Notes: generated from the sequence alone by a model not told the origin. Counted from the stretch's first letter, positions 28,388 through 37,898 are shown. The stretch is 64,000 nucleotides of DNA from Shewanella denitrificans OS217 (GCF_000013765.1 NC_007954.1:3658001-3722000), one strand, 5' to 3'. Numbers and translations are program-made.

Positions 28388-30880
28388 ATGCTCATAAGAA
28401 AGAGCTTTGCTGCGTTTGTCGTACTCATCAGCGCCATAAGCCTTTCGGCTTGTAATGGCGCCTCAGAAGATAGTTCAAGCACGCCCACTGGCGCCCTAAG
28501 CATTAACTTAAGCTTTGCAACCGCAAGCAATGGCCAATGTGGTGACGTCACCACACGTCAAAGCTTCACCAGTGTTGAAAGCTTTTGTGCCATAGCTCAA
28601 GTAAAACAAGGCGATGCTAATTTATCTGGTGCCATTGTCGAATTTATCGCCAGCATTGGTGCTGCTGCCCCGGCCTCTAAACTCACAGATGCTAATGGTC
28701 AGGCGACAGCCATTATTTCATTAAACGCCGCGGTGCCCAGTGCCGGCACACTGAGTGTCATGTATGCGCCAGCAGGCGCTGACAGTGTCAGTGCTAGCCG
28801 CAGTTATGAATTTATTCAATCCACTGTGAATTTGCCTGAAAATACCAGCTTAATGAATGGGGTATTTAAAAATGGTTTCTCTGTCGCCCAATTCAAAATT
28901 GGCGAAACCGTCGAGTTACAAGCAAGGTTACTGGATGGCTCAAGCCAAGGGGTTGCTAATCAGATAGTGACTTTTCAAGCAGGCAACGCCAACCTAGCAC
29001 CTAATACCTCACTCACTGACACCCAAGGCATAGCCAAACTCAGCTACACACCTACGGTCGCTGAATTGGGCGCATACTCCTTAGTCACAACTACAAATTA
29101 CCAAGGTACAACACTCAGCCGTAGCAGTAATTACCAGGTAGTCAGTGCCGATGCTATCGCCCTAGGCACAGTCAAACTGGGCCATTTCGACAGTAATAAT
29201 CAGTTCATTGAAGGTAAACTCGGTACCAGTCTAATTGCAGATCAAGATGGCAAATACCAAATCAGTGCAGGCGGTAGCTTTGGTGTGAACGCAAGTTTAG
29301 TCCTCGAGGATACCAGTGGCGCTATTAGCCGCCTACAAAGCCCTTACAGCGTAGTATTTAGCTCTGACTGTGGTGCTAACAACCTAGCAAGCCTTGATTC
29401 TCCTGTGACTACCCTTTCAGGCACCGCAGGCGCAACCTTCCAAGACATTAATTGCAGCGGTAACAGTGAGCGCAGTGACAGCATCACGGCCACGGTACAA
29501 GTCGATGGCTCAGTGTTAACTGCGAGTTTAGATTTTACCTTAGCTCGTCAAACTTTAGCCAGTTTAAGCTTCGTCTCGGCTACACCTTCAAGCATTCGCA
29601 TTAAAGGCAGCGGCGGCACAGGTTCAACGGAGTCATCACTGGTCACCTTTTTAGTGACCAGCGCCAATGGTCAACCCACGGCGCAGCAACAAGTGGATTT
29701 CAGCCTAGACACTGTCATTGGCGGGCTTACCTTCGCTAATGCCTTGGCCAACCAGCCATCGAAAGCCAGCAGTATCACTAATGCCAATGGCTTAGCCACG
29801 GTACGAATACAAGCTGGCACAGTACCGACTCCAGTTAGGGTCACAGCTACTGCCACAGATAAAGACACCAATGAAATCATCACCAGCCAGTCTGAGCAGT
29901 TAACTGTGAATACTGGCTTGCCGCAACAACTGGGCTTTAGCATTGCAGCAAGCACTTTCAACCCTGAAGCGGCTGCTTATAATGGTGAAAAAGTGACTAT
30001 CACTATTTACGCCTCAGACAGTTTTGGTAATCCAGCCCCCGATGACACTACGGTTAACTTTACCGCAGAAGGCGGGCAAATTGAGCCTTCATGTTTGACC
30101 AATAATGGCAGTTGCTTTGTCACTTGGACCTCAACAGCGCCGCGAGTAAGCGATCATCGAATCACCATATTAGCCTATGCACTCGGTCATGAAACCTTCT
30201 TCGACACAAATGGTAATAACCAATTCGATGCCGCAGACGGCGGCGCTATCACCCATGCCTGTGTTAACTCGAATAATCTTGCCGTCGCCTGTACCGGCAA
30301 CGGTATGGATATCGAGACCTATCACAATAGCGGTTTTAGTGACTTAGGCGATGCCTTCAGGGATGATAATGAAACCGGCGTCTACGAAGCTGGCAAGCCC
30401 TATTTTAATGCCCAAGCAAAAACCGCTTATTCAGGTCCAGATGGTAAGTTCAATGGTCCCCAGTGTACGGGTAGCCTTTGTGGAACAGGCCAAGCCAATA
30501 AGACTTACATACGTAAGGCTTTAGTGCTGACCATGTCTGGCTCCCAAGCAAACTTCATCATCAAGCAAGATGGAGTAGTGATTAATGATTTCAACACAGA
30601 TATCAGACCAATCCCTGCTGCCGGTCGTTCACATTTTAGTGTGCAACTATTTGATAGTGCCAATCAAATATTACCAGCTCAAACAACACTCGATGTAGAA
30701 GCAAGCGAAGGTGACGCGATATTTAATGGCCATACTGTGCCTAATACCACAAGAGCGGGCGGCACCAACACAGAGTTCACCTTAGTCAATACCGCCACGG
30801 GCACCAGCACAGTGACATTGACAGTTACCACCCCTAAAGGTGTCGCGACGCAATTAACCTTCAATGTGCCCTTGCTCTAA
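28388..30880 (+). CDS. Lipoprotein with bacterial Ig-like repeats
   Basis: An 830-residue cell-envelope protein. I choose ATG 28388, because AAGGA ends 8 bases earlier and the ATG at 28379 would sit on top of it. The signal FAAFVVLISAISLSAC is a lipobox with the lipidated Cys near residue 22. The body is a series of about 100-residue beta domains with the Big_1-like pattern 'L-x-D-A-N/x-G-x-A' (LTDANGQATAIISLNA, LTDTQGIAKLSYTP, ITNANGLATVRIQAG), and a region with calcium-type acidic loops near residue 610 (FFDTNGNNQFDAADGG). Such proteins resemble invasin/intimin passenger domains but no outer-membrane barrel is present. It follows darP by 26 bases and may share its transcript. Confidence 0.82.
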   Translation: MLIRKSFAAFVVLISAISLSACNGASEDSSSTPTGALSINLSFATASNGQCGDVTTRQSFTSVESFCAIAQVKQGDANLSGAIVEFIASIGAAAPASKLTDANGQATAIISLNAAVPSAGTLSVMYAPAGADSVSASRSYEFIQSTVNLPENTSLMNGVFKNGFSVAQFKIGETVELQARLLDGSSQGVANQIVTFQAGNANLAPNTSLTDTQGIAKLSYTPTVAELGAYSLVTTTNYQGTTLSRSSNYQVVSADAIALGTVKLGHFDSNNQFIEGKLGTSLIADQDGKYQISAGGSFGVNASLVLEDTSGAISRLQSPYSVVFSSDCGANNLASLDSPVTTLSGTAGATFQDINCSGNSERSDSITATVQVDGSVLTASLDFTLARQTLASLSFVSATPSSIRIKGSGGTGSTESSLVTFLVTSANGQPTAQQQVDFSLDTVIGGLTFANALANQPSKASSITNANGLATVRIQAGTVPTPVRVTATATDKDTNEIITSQSEQLTVNTGLPQQLGFSIAASTFNPEAAAYNGEKVTITIYASDSFGNPAPDDTTVNFTAEGGQIEPSCLTNNGSCFVTWTSTAPRVSDHRITILAYALGHETFFDTNGNNQFDAADGGAITHACVNSNNLAVACTGNGMDIETYHNSGFSDLGDAFRDDNETGVYEAGKPYFNAQAKTAYSGPDGKFNGPQCTGSLCGTGQANKTYIRKALVLTMSGSQANFIIKQDGVVINDFNTDIRPIPAAGRSHFSVQLFDSANQILPAQTTLDVEASEGDAIFNGHTVPNTTRAGGTNTEFTLVNTATGTSTVTLTVTTPKGVATQLTFNVPLL

Positions 30881-30917
30881 TTAATTCACAGTAAGGTCAT
30901 CGCCCTTATTTGCCCAT

Positions 30918-30949
30918 AAAAAAAGGACCTGAATTCAGGTCCTTTTTTG
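30918..30949. terminator. Bidirectional terminator
   Basis: Palindrome AAAAAGGACCTG-AATT-CAGGTCCTTTTT between the lipoprotein gene and the convergent SPFH operon. Confidence 0.85.
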
Positions 30950-30976
30950 TTGGCTGTTAATACTTAAACCAATGTA

Positions 30977-31924
30977 TTACTTATCTTCTTTAAGTCCTAT
31001 GCTTTGCAACCAATAGTCAAAATCGACCATGTTGCCAGGCAACACCACCCGAGTGTCCTTCTTACTTAAGCCGTCCAGTTGTTTTAGATACTGCTCGCCC
31101 AGTTGCATCCGCAGTGCACTTTGGCCACCTGGGGATGAAATCACACTGGCAAGGCGCTCAATAGACTCAGAAGTCGCCTTAGCCAAGGTTAAGATCTCCT
31201 CTGACTTACCTTCAGCCTCATTGATCCTGCGCTGCATCTCACCTTCTGAGCGGTTGATGGTCTCAGCCATCACACCTTCTGAACGATTGATTTTACTCTG
31301 CTTATCGCCTTCACTCTTCGCCAATAGTGCCCGGCGTTCACGCTCGGCGTTGACTTGCATCTCCATGGCATTTTTGACGGTTTCTGGTGGAGTGATATTT
31401 TTAATTTCATAGCGATGCACTCGGATCCCCCAAGTCGCCCCCGCTTCATCCAGTACTTCCACCACTTTTGCCGAGATAAGATCGCGCTCTTCGAAGGTGC
31501 GATCTAAGTCTAAGGTGCCAATTACAGAGCGTGTTGTAGTCTGGGCTAATTGAATCGCGGCATAGCGATAGTTAGTGATGCCATAGCTCGCCTTAACGGG
31601 ATCGGTAACCGAAATATAAATCACCCCATCAACCTCCACATTCACTTCATCACTGGAGAAGCACTCTTGAGGCGGCACATCTATAGTTTCTTCTTTTAAG
31701 TCATGGATATAGGCCACTTTATCAATAAAAGGAATAAGCGCATGAAAGCCCGCATCTAAGGTGCTGTGATATTTACCTAAACGCTCGACAATATATGCCG
31801 ACTTGGTTGGCACTAGACGGATAGACTGAAACAATTTAAGGATGAAAATAGCAAAAATTCCCCCCCAAATAATCATCACGGCAAAATTAGTCTGCAGCAA
31901 ATTCGAACTCATTAATTCTTCCAT
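30977..31924 (-). CDS. SPFH/band-7 (stomatin-like) membrane protein, QmcA type, paralogue 2
   Basis: A 315-residue membrane-microdomain scaffold protein. One N-terminal helix (FAVMIIWGGIFAIFILKLF) is followed by the band-7 domain: RLGKYHSTLDAGFHALIPF near residue 50, the DVPPQECFSSDEVNVEVDG block near 82, and NYRYAAIQLAQTTTRSVIG near 118. Then comes an Ala/Glu-rich coiled coil with three imperfect copies of 'INRSEGxM/xxR'. GGGAG lies about 8 bases before the ATG. It lies 2 bases after the first SPFH gene and ends the nfeD-SPFH-SPFH operon. Confidence 0.9.
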   Translation of the reverse strand: MEELMSSNLLQTNFAVMIIWGGIFAIFILKLFQSIRLVPTKSAYIVERLGKYHSTLDAGFHALIPFIDKVAYIHDLKEETIDVPPQECFSSDEVNVEVDGVIYISVTDPVKASYGITNYRYAAIQLAQTTTRSVIGTLDLDRTFEERDLISAKVVEVLDEAGATWGIRVHRYEIKNITPPETVKNAMEMQVNAERERRALLAKSEGDKQSKINRSEGVMAETINRSEGEMQRRINEAEGKSEEILTLAKATSESIERLASVISSPGGQSALRMQLGEQYLKQLDGLSKKDTRVVLPGNMVDFDYWLQSIGLKEDK

Positions 31925-31926
31925 TA

Positions 31927-32871
31927 TTATGCTCCCTGCTCTGTGGTGGCTTTGTGATTGCCCTTGCCTGACATGTTATGAGTCACTTGATCCATACCTT
32001 CAAAAAAACCTTCAAGCTTAGCCATTTCCGCTGGTACCACAGAGATTTGTGCTTCAGATAAAATATTGCCGATTTGGCCAATAAACTGCTCTTTTAATAG
32101 CATGTTCATTGCATCATTGCCGCCGTTCGCTTCTAAGGCGGTACAGATCATCTGCATTCCTTCGGCTTTAGCCTTAGCAATAATGGAGATTTCCTGCCCT
32201 TTACCTAGCGCCTCATTGATGCGTTTTTGTTTCTGCCCTTCTGATAAATTAATCGCCTCTTGGCGTTCACCTTCAGACATGTTGATCATCGCCGCTTTTT
32301 CCGCATTGGCGAGGGTGATTTCGGCGCGCTTACGCCGCTCCGCTTCCATCTGTTTCTCTAAGGTGTTAATCACTTTAGTAGAGGGGGTAATATTCTTAAT
32401 TTCATAGCGCAACACTTTGATCCCCCAAGGATCCGATGCCTTATCGATTTCCCGCACTATGGATTCATTGAGGCTGTCGCGCTCAGAAAAGGTCTGCGAC
32501 AGGCTTAATTTACCGATTTCAGAACGCATGGTAGTTTGGGCTAAATTAACCGCAGCTTTTCTATAATTTTCAATACCATAACTTGCAAGCTTACCGTCCA
32601 TCACTTTTAAATAAACCAGGCCATCCACTTCTAGTTGGGTATTGTCTTTAGAGATACAGCTTTGCGGCGGCACATCCAATACTTCTTCACGGGTGTCATG
32701 GCGATACGCCACTCTGTCGACAAAAGGCACCAAGAAATGAAATCCGGGGGGCAACACAGTTAAAAACTTACCTAAGCGCTCAATCACATGCACTTCTCGC
32801 ATGGGCACAATAAGCATCAACTTATAAAGCACAAACAAAACCAATAAAAAACCTATGGTGAAAATTAACAT
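31927..32871 (-). CDS. SPFH/band-7 (stomatin-like) membrane protein, paralogue 1
   Basis: A 314-residue paralogue of the next gene with the same layout: N-terminal helix, RLGKFLTVLPPGFHFLVPF, DVPPQSCISKDNTQLEVDG, NYRKAAVNLAQTTMRSEIG, then a coiled coil with 'INLSEGQ' repeats. The C-terminus adds a charged tail with GFFEGMDQVTHNMSGKGN. AGGGAG stands 6 bases before the ATG. In this family pairs of SPFH proteins form hetero-oligomeric membrane cages; an NfeD partner is encoded directly upstream, as here. Confidence 0.9.
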   Translation of the reverse strand: MLIFTIGFLLVLFVLYKLMLIVPMREVHVIERLGKFLTVLPPGFHFLVPFVDRVAYRHDTREEVLDVPPQSCISKDNTQLEVDGLVYLKVMDGKLASYGIENYRKAAVNLAQTTMRSEIGKLSLSQTFSERDSLNESIVREIDKASDPWGIKVLRYEIKNITPSTKVINTLEKQMEAERRKRAEITLANAEKAAMINMSEGERQEAINLSEGQKQKRINEALGKGQEISIIAKAKAEGMQMICTALEANGGNDAMNMLLKEQFIGQIGNILSEAQISVVPAEMAKLEGFFEGMDQVTHNMSGKGNHKATTEQGA

Positions 32872-32883
32872 AACTAACTCCCT

Positions 32884-33363
32884 TTAAGATGAAACTGATT
32901 GTGTCTCTGGATATGGACAAGGCTCGACTATAAGTGCAATATTTTCCCGGCAAATGATCCTTACTTGAGTACCGACAAGAATTTCACTGCCATCACCCAA
33001 TGCAGGCCAATCTGCGCCTTGAAATGTCACACGACCTGACTTTTCGCCCGGCCCTATCGCCTCTTTAACTAAGGCGATTTTATTATAAAGATCTAACTCT
33101 TCATCGGTATTGTCTTGGTGTGAATCACCGCCTATGAGCCCTTGGGTGATATGCCTAAAACTCAACAATAATACAATGGACAGGATAAACCATAAGGTCA
33201 GGCTTTGAACTATTCCTTCGACAACCCCCAATGCTAACGCGCCAGCCACTAACAGGCTAGCCATGCCGAGTAACACCACTATGCCTCCTGGCACAATAAT
33301 TTCGGCTAACATCAGCACTAGTCCTAGGCTAGCCCAAATTATAATAGGATTTGAAAGCTCCAT
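32884..33363 (-). CDS. NfeD-like membrane protein
   Basis: A 159-residue NfeD-family protein (short form, no protease domain). Hydrophobic helices fill residues 5-70 (IIWASLGLVLMLAEIIVPGG is typical), and a C-terminal OB-fold-like beta domain carries GRVTFQGADWPALGDG, the family signature, near residue 113. GGAGGAAAT immediately precedes the ATG, a strong ribosome site. It is the first gene of the operon with two stomatin-like genes; NfeD OB domains bind SPFH proteins in other bacteria. Confidence 0.9.
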   Translation of the reverse strand: MELSNPIIIWASLGLVLMLAEIIVPGGIVVLLGMASLLVAGALALGVVEGIVQSLTLWFILSIVLLLSFRHITQGLIGGDSHQDNTDEELDLYNKIALVKEAIGPGEKSGRVTFQGADWPALGDGSEILVGTQVRIICRENIALIVEPCPYPETQSVSS

Positions 33364-33624
33364 ATTTCCTCCTTTGCAGCCTGAAGACCCTTGGCAATCA
33401 ACTGCTTATTCTTTGCTTGATGATTTACTATAACAGCAGACAAATAAACAATCGACATAATATGTCAACAATTTCATATTTACTGAGTTCGCTCGATTAA
33501 ATGACTATCACCATAGGCGTATGGGTTAATTTCTCTCCTAGAAACAAATATTAATCAACAATGTGGCAATTTTTTGGTAGCTGTACTATTTTTCCTAGGA
33601 CATGAGTCCCATTAAGGTAACACA

Positions 33625-34380
33625 ATGAATAAATCATGCTTTGCGCTTTTGTTACTCGCAGCAACCGCTCCTGTTCAGGCTGAAGATCTGATCCACTGGT
33701 GGGACGTCAGCGGCACCTTCCTCTATGGTGATGACTACGACCTTGCCCCTTCGGCAAACCAAACGACCTTAACCTTAGAAACTGCCGGTGGTTGGAAATA
33801 CGGCGATTGGTTTACTTTCCAAGATCTGATCATTTACAACGGTGACAATTTTGGCGTGACATCGACAACTTATGGTGAAATTTCGCCGCGTTTCAGTCTA
33901 GGTAAAATGACTGGTGGTGAGTTTAAATTTGGCCCAGTTAAAGATGTGCTAATCGCACTGACCTATGAAGAAGGCGAAGGTCCGGTGCAGAGTTTCCTCT
34001 ACGGTGTGGGATTAGATTTAGCCATTCCAGGTTTTACCTACTTCAGTCTTAACACTTATAAGCGTGATGCCATTAGCACAGGCAATATCAGCGATGGCTG
34101 GCAGGTGACCCCAGCCTTTAGAATAGACTTCCCTATCGGTAACGCTAACTTTGTCTTCGATGGTTTCATGGACTGGGTATTCTCCGCTGATAATGTAGGT
34201 TATGACGAGAATATTCACTTTAATCCCCAGCTTAAATTTGATTTAGGCAAGGCGCTTTTCGGCGACAAACGAGCCAATAAGCTCTATGTGGGTATCGAAT
34301 ATGATTATTGGAAAAGTAAGTATGGTGTCGATGGCATAGATCAAAACACCTACTCAGTAATAGCCCAATATCATTTCTAA
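33625..34380 (+). CDS. Outer-membrane nucleoside channel, Tsx/OmpK family
   Basis: A 251-residue outer-membrane beta-barrel for nucleoside entry. The signal peptide is MNKSCFALLLLAATAPVQA. The mature N-terminus (EDLIHWWDVSGTFLYG) and the segments TLETAGGWKYGDWFTFQD and WQVTPAFRIDFPIG are typical of Tsx and Vibrio OmpK. The last residue is Phe (IAQYHF), as expected for barrel assembly. It is convergent with uridine phosphorylase across a shared terminator, so uptake and breakdown of nucleosides are encoded side by side. In Vibrio this family is also a phage receptor. Confidence 0.87.
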   Translation: MNKSCFALLLLAATAPVQAEDLIHWWDVSGTFLYGDDYDLAPSANQTTLTLETAGGWKYGDWFTFQDLIIYNGDNFGVTSTTYGEISPRFSLGKMTGGEFKFGPVKDVLIALTYEEGEGPVQSFLYGVGLDLAIPGFTYFSLNTYKRDAISTGNISDGWQVTPAFRIDFPIGNANFVFDGFMDWVFSADNVGYDENIHFNPQLKFDLGKALFGDKRANKLYVGIEYDYWKSKYGVDGIDQNTYSVIAQYHF

Positions 34381-34412
34381 TTCAGGCGCTTTAACGCAAG
34401 GGTATGAGACAC

Positions 34413-34441
34413 AAAAAAGGCGCCCTAGGCGCCTTTTTTTA
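34413..34441. terminator. Bidirectional terminator between the nucleoside porin and udp
   Basis: AAAAAAGGCGCC-CTA-GGCGCCTTTTTTT, with a perfect GC stem and U runs on either strand. Confidence 0.9.
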
Positions 34442-34469
34442 TGGCAGTTAAGCTTAAAAACAAGCTCAA

Positions 34470-35228
34470 TTATGCTAATAACTTCTTCGCAGCCGCAACC
34501 ACAATAGACACTGCGCTCACTTCAGTTTGCTTCATGGTCGCTTCGTTAGGAATTTCTTGCTGGGTACGGTTTACAATCACGCCAGCAACACAAGCCGCTT
34601 TCCAGCCTTGAGTCGCACACATGGTAAACAAGGTTGCCGACTCCATTTCATAGTTCAGCACGCCCATAGACTGCCACTCTTTCATCGAGCCCACATAACG
34701 GCTGGTCACACGGCCCGACACTGTGTCATAACGCTCTTGGCCTGGATAGAAAGTATCAGAAGATGCTGTAATACCAACGTGTGGCTCAAGACCCGCTTCA
34801 CGAGCTGCTGCGACCATAGCTGTGGTACATTCAAAATCTGCAGCGGCTGGGAACTCAAGTGGCGCAAAATGTAAGCTCGCGCCATCTAAACGTACCGATG
34901 CTTGAGTCACTATCACATCACCGACATTTACATGAGGCTGGATAGCACCAGTAGTACCCACGCGAAGGAAGGTACGCACGCCAAGTTGCGCCAACTCTTC
35001 TACCGCAATAGACGTCGATGGACCACCAATACCCGTTGAACAAACCACCACAGGCTTGCCATCGATATAAGCTAAGTAGCTAGTGTATTCACGGTGGCTC
35101 GCGAGGAAAGTAGCATTCTCCATCAACTCAGCAATACGCTTAACACGCTCAGGATCACCTGGAACGATTGCTAAGCTGGCACCATCTAACATTTTTTTAG
35201 TTAAACCTAAGTGAAATACATCCGACAT
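34470..35228 (-). CDS. udp: Uridine phosphorylase
   Basis: Splits uridine with phosphate into uracil and ribose-1-phosphate in pyrimidine salvage. I choose ATG 35228 (MSDVFHLGLTKKML), with AAAGGGG 8 bases upstream; a further ATG at 35246 adds MKGVYK without a better site. The 252 residues follow E. coli Udp closely: IVPGDPERV near residue 25, CSTGIGGPSTSIAVEELAQL near 68, RVGTTGAIQ, and the active-site MESATLFTMC near 196. It is a single gene convergent with the nucleoside porin. Confidence 0.95.
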   Translation of the reverse strand: MSDVFHLGLTKKMLDGASLAIVPGDPERVKRIAELMENATFLASHREYTSYLAYIDGKPVVVCSTGIGGPSTSIAVEELAQLGVRTFLRVGTTGAIQPHVNVGDVIVTQASVRLDGASLHFAPLEFPAAADFECTTAMVAAAREAGLEPHVGITASSDTFYPGQERYDTVSGRVTSRYVGSMKEWQSMGVLNYEMESATLFTMCATQGWKAACVAGVIVNRTQQEIPNEATMKQTEVSAVSIVVAAAKKLLA

Positions 35229-35434
35229 TTTGTAAACCCCTTTCATTTTTGTATATTAAATTCTAATTACCATGATGTTAACTCAGTATAGAAATCGATT
35301 TGGTTAACTTCATCACAGTTATATCGTGAATAGCTAAATCTTATCATGTTAGATAATTACTTAAACTGTAATTAAGCGATAACTTATGAAACTGATACTT
35401 TTTCTCTTATCCGTATAAAAAATAGTCAACAGTT

Positions 35435-35539
35435 GAATTACATACAACTAGCGTTCTGACCCCAGAAGTGAAAACCCTTAAGGCTAAAAAGCTGCATCTA
35501 AAACAAGAGATTTTTACTCTCTTACAAAATCACCAATAA
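35435..35539 (+). pseudogene. C-terminal remnant of a YdcH-like (DUF465) small protein
   Basis: An open frame with no start codon of its own runs to TAA at 35537. Its last 23 residues (VKTLKAKKLHLKQEIFTLLQ then NHQ) match the C-terminal helix pattern of DUF465 proteins ('V-x-x-L-K-x-x-K-L-x-L-K-D-E-I-Y-x-x-L'). The N-terminal half is missing, ended by a stop just upstream. It lies between udp and the ODC gene. The resemblance is from memory over a short helix, so the call is tentative. The rest of the 35229-35618 gap is AT-rich with no other gene seen. Confidence 0.4.
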
Positions 35540-35577
35540 TGGTTGTGGCAAGACTCAAACCTTAAACCCATAGAAAC

Positions 35578-35605
35578 AAAAAAGGACGCCGAGGCGTCCT
35601 TTTTA
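35578..35605. terminator. Terminator after the ODC-type gene
   Basis: AAAAAGGACGC-CGAG-GCGTCCTTTTT, 14 bases beyond the stop of the minus-strand gene, symmetrical enough to act on both strands. Confidence 0.85.
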
Positions 35606-35618
35606 TCACCTGTATCAC

Positions 35619-36794
35619 TTACAAATAGTAATCTTTAAGTGGTGGGAAACCATTAAAGCATACCGCCGAATACGTGGTGGTATAGGCACCCGCCGTTAAC
35701 CAGAACATGCGATCGCCAATGGCAAGATCTTTAGGTAAGCCGTAGCTGTAGTGCTCATACATGATATCGGCACTGTCACAGGTTGGTCCTGCGATAACGC
35801 ACTTATCTAACTCACCGGTTCTATCGGTATATATAGGGAACTTAATCGCTTCATCTGTGGTTTCAATTAAGCCTGAAAACTTACCCACATCGGTAAAGAC
35901 CCAGCGCTCAAGGGCGGTGTTTGACTTGCGAGAAATCAATACCACTTCAGACACTAGCACACCCGCATTAGACAATAATGAACGCCCTGGCTCTAAAATA
36001 ACCTCAGGTAAATCATCACCGAAATCTTCTTTTAGGAAATGGGTGATCTGCTCGGCATAGGTCGCCAGTTCGTTGGTCTTGTCGATATAGTTGGCTGGGA
36101 AACCGCCACCTAAGTTAATCATCTTAAGCTGGATACCGTGCTCTTCTTTAAGGCGATCGTAGATGCCTTTAACTTTGCCAATTGCACTGTCCCAAGCACC
36201 GATATCACGCTGCTGAGAACCCACATGGAATGAAATACCGTGTGGCACTAGGCCAAGCTCACGAGCTAAGACCAATAAGTCATAGGCCATTTCATTTTGA
36301 CAGCCAAATTTGCGCGATAACGGCCAGTCAGCCGTGTGGGTGCCTTCAGTAAGAATGCGCACGTAGATTTTTGAGCCTGGGGCTTCTTCGGCGATCATGC
36401 GTAAATCGGCTTCTGAGTCAGAGGCAAACATGCGTACCCCTTGCTCATAGAAAGAACGCACATCCACACGCTTCTTAATGGTGTTACCGTAACTGATACG
36501 ATCGGCAGACACACCGATAGAGGTCACCATTTCTAATTCATAAATTGAGGCGATATCGAAATTGGAGCCTTTATCCCGCAACAGGGTTAACACTTCTTTG
36601 GCCGGATTTGCCTTGACTGCATAATACACATTCGCATAAGGGAAATTCTTCACCATGTCATCGTATTGTTTCGCAATGATCTTGGTATCTATGACCACGA
36701 AAGGAGTCGGTTTGTCTTTGGCAAACTCCTTGATCTGGTTAAAAGTGTCCGTCTCATAATAATCTGCAACATCAATCGATTGAAATTGGCTCAT
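35619..36794 (-). CDS. Ornithine/lysine decarboxylase, eukaryotic-type (fold III, PLP)
   Basis: A PLP-dependent decarboxylase making putrescine or cadaverine. I choose ATG 36794 (MSQFQSIDVADYYE), since GGAGG lies about 11 bases before it; the upstream extension to 36878 has no family homology. The 391 residues carry VYYAVKANP with the PLP-binding Lys near residue 59, SYGNTIKKR, SFHVGSQQRD near 182, the phosphate-gripping NLGGGFP near 216, EPGRSL near 258, and the catalytic GPTCDSADIMYE near 341. This is the ODC/DapDC family, unlike the large SpeC/SpeF enzymes of enterobacteria. The choice between ornithine and lysine cannot be made by eye. Confidence 0.88.
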   Translation of the reverse strand: MSQFQSIDVADYYETDTFNQIKEFAKDKPTPFVVIDTKIIAKQYDDMVKNFPYANVYYAVKANPAKEVLTLLRDKGSNFDIASIYELEMVTSIGVSADRISYGNTIKKRVDVRSFYEQGVRMFASDSEADLRMIAEEAPGSKIYVRILTEGTHTADWPLSRKFGCQNEMAYDLLVLARELGLVPHGISFHVGSQQRDIGAWDSAIGKVKGIYDRLKEEHGIQLKMINLGGGFPANYIDKTNELATYAEQITHFLKEDFGDDLPEVILEPGRSLLSNAGVLVSEVVLISRKSNTALERWVFTDVGKFSGLIETTDEAIKFPIYTDRTGELDKCVIAGPTCDSADIMYEHYSYGLPKDLAIGDRMFWLTAGAYTTTYSAVCFNGFPPLKDYYL

Positions 36795-37019
36795 TAGGCC
36801 AGTGCCTCCTATAGTTGGGCGATAAAAATAGCATTTGGGTGTTGATTTGAAAACACGCGCAGTAAACGATATTTTCACGCAATACGCAACGAATTTATAT
36901 GCATAAAGAGTAGTTTTTTATGCTCAAGCCTTTGAAAGCCAATTCAAAGGAAACACTATTAACTTAGCACACTTAGTTTAGGCTTTCCGTATTACTGCTG
37001 CAAATGCCCAATGAGCTTA

Positions 37020-37898
37020 TTATAAACCCCGCTGCCATTCTTGGCGAAGTGGGATAGTCCCTTTGATTGCATGATCCACTTGGGCCACCAGCGCGGCTTT
37101 GTCTTTACCCAGTACGCCTTTCAGCACTAAATAATTAGACGCATGATCTGAGCGGAAGATGGTTTTCTCAAGCTCTAAATGGCTAAGTAATATGCCCATT
37201 TCTTTGAGCAAGCCTTGGGTATCGGGCAATACAAACTTGCCGCCAAAGACTTTGTCCATCCGCTCTGTGCCCAAGGGTAAACTCACCACTAAGGTCGACA
37301 GATAATCAGGCTGGGCGGCATTCATTAATCGCGCCGAATTAAGCGCATGCTGCTCAGATAATTCCACCCCGCCCAGGCCCATTAAAATCATCACAGATGA
37401 TTTCATCCCCGCTTGTTTAATTTTCTCAAGCGCGGCAAGGGATGATGCAAAATTCTCGCCCTTTTCGATCAGGGTCAACACTTGATCATCGCCACTCTCA
37501 CAGCCCACATACAAAAGAGATAACCCCATTTCTCTGAGCTCTTTAAGCTGTTCAACCGTTTTATTGGTCAAGTTACGGGGCAAGCAATAGCTGCTGATGC
37601 GGGTCACACTGGGCAGATGAGTATTAATTAACTCACAGATTTCTTTCAGGCGCTTAAAAGGCAGGCTCATGGCATCGCCATCGGCTAAGAAAACCCGACT
37701 GATGGGATAGCCAGAGGCAGCAGCGTTGAGAATATCTTGTTCTATCTTATCGAGTTTTTGAGCGCGAAATTGCTTTTGCGGCTGAGTATACATGTCGCAA
37801 AAACTGCAATTATTCCAGCTACAGCCATTGGTAACTTGTAAAATGAGTGACTTCCACTCCGAAGGAGGGCGAAATACCGGTTCAATATAATCGATCAT
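37020..37898 (-). CDS. Radical SAM protein of unknown substrate
   Basis: A 292-residue radical SAM enzyme. The iron-sulfur ligands are Cys26, Cys31 and Cys34 in NGCSWNNCSFCDMYTQP. The spacing is CX4CX2C, one residue longer than the classic CX3CX2C, and is found in a known subset of Elp3/NifB-like radical SAM proteins. FLADGDAMSLPF near residue 70 and LYVGCESGDDQVL near 130 match the SAM-binding barrel. There is no extra C-terminal cluster. The start overlaps the stop of elaA by four bases (ATGA), so the two are translationally coupled. The substrate is unknown. Confidence 0.85.
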   Translation of the reverse strand: MIDYIEPVFRPPSEWKSLILQVTNGCSWNNCSFCDMYTQPQKQFRAQKLDKIEQDILNAAASGYPISRVFLADGDAMSLPFKRLKEICELINTHLPSVTRISSYCLPRNLTNKTVEQLKELREMGLSLLYVGCESGDDQVLTLIEKGENFASSLAALEKIKQAGMKSSVMILMGLGGVELSEQHALNSARLMNAAQPDYLSTLVVSLPLGTERMDKVFGGKFVLPDTQGLLKEMGILLSHLELEKTIFRSDHASNYLVLKGVLGKDKAALVAQVDHAIKGTIPLRQEWQRGL

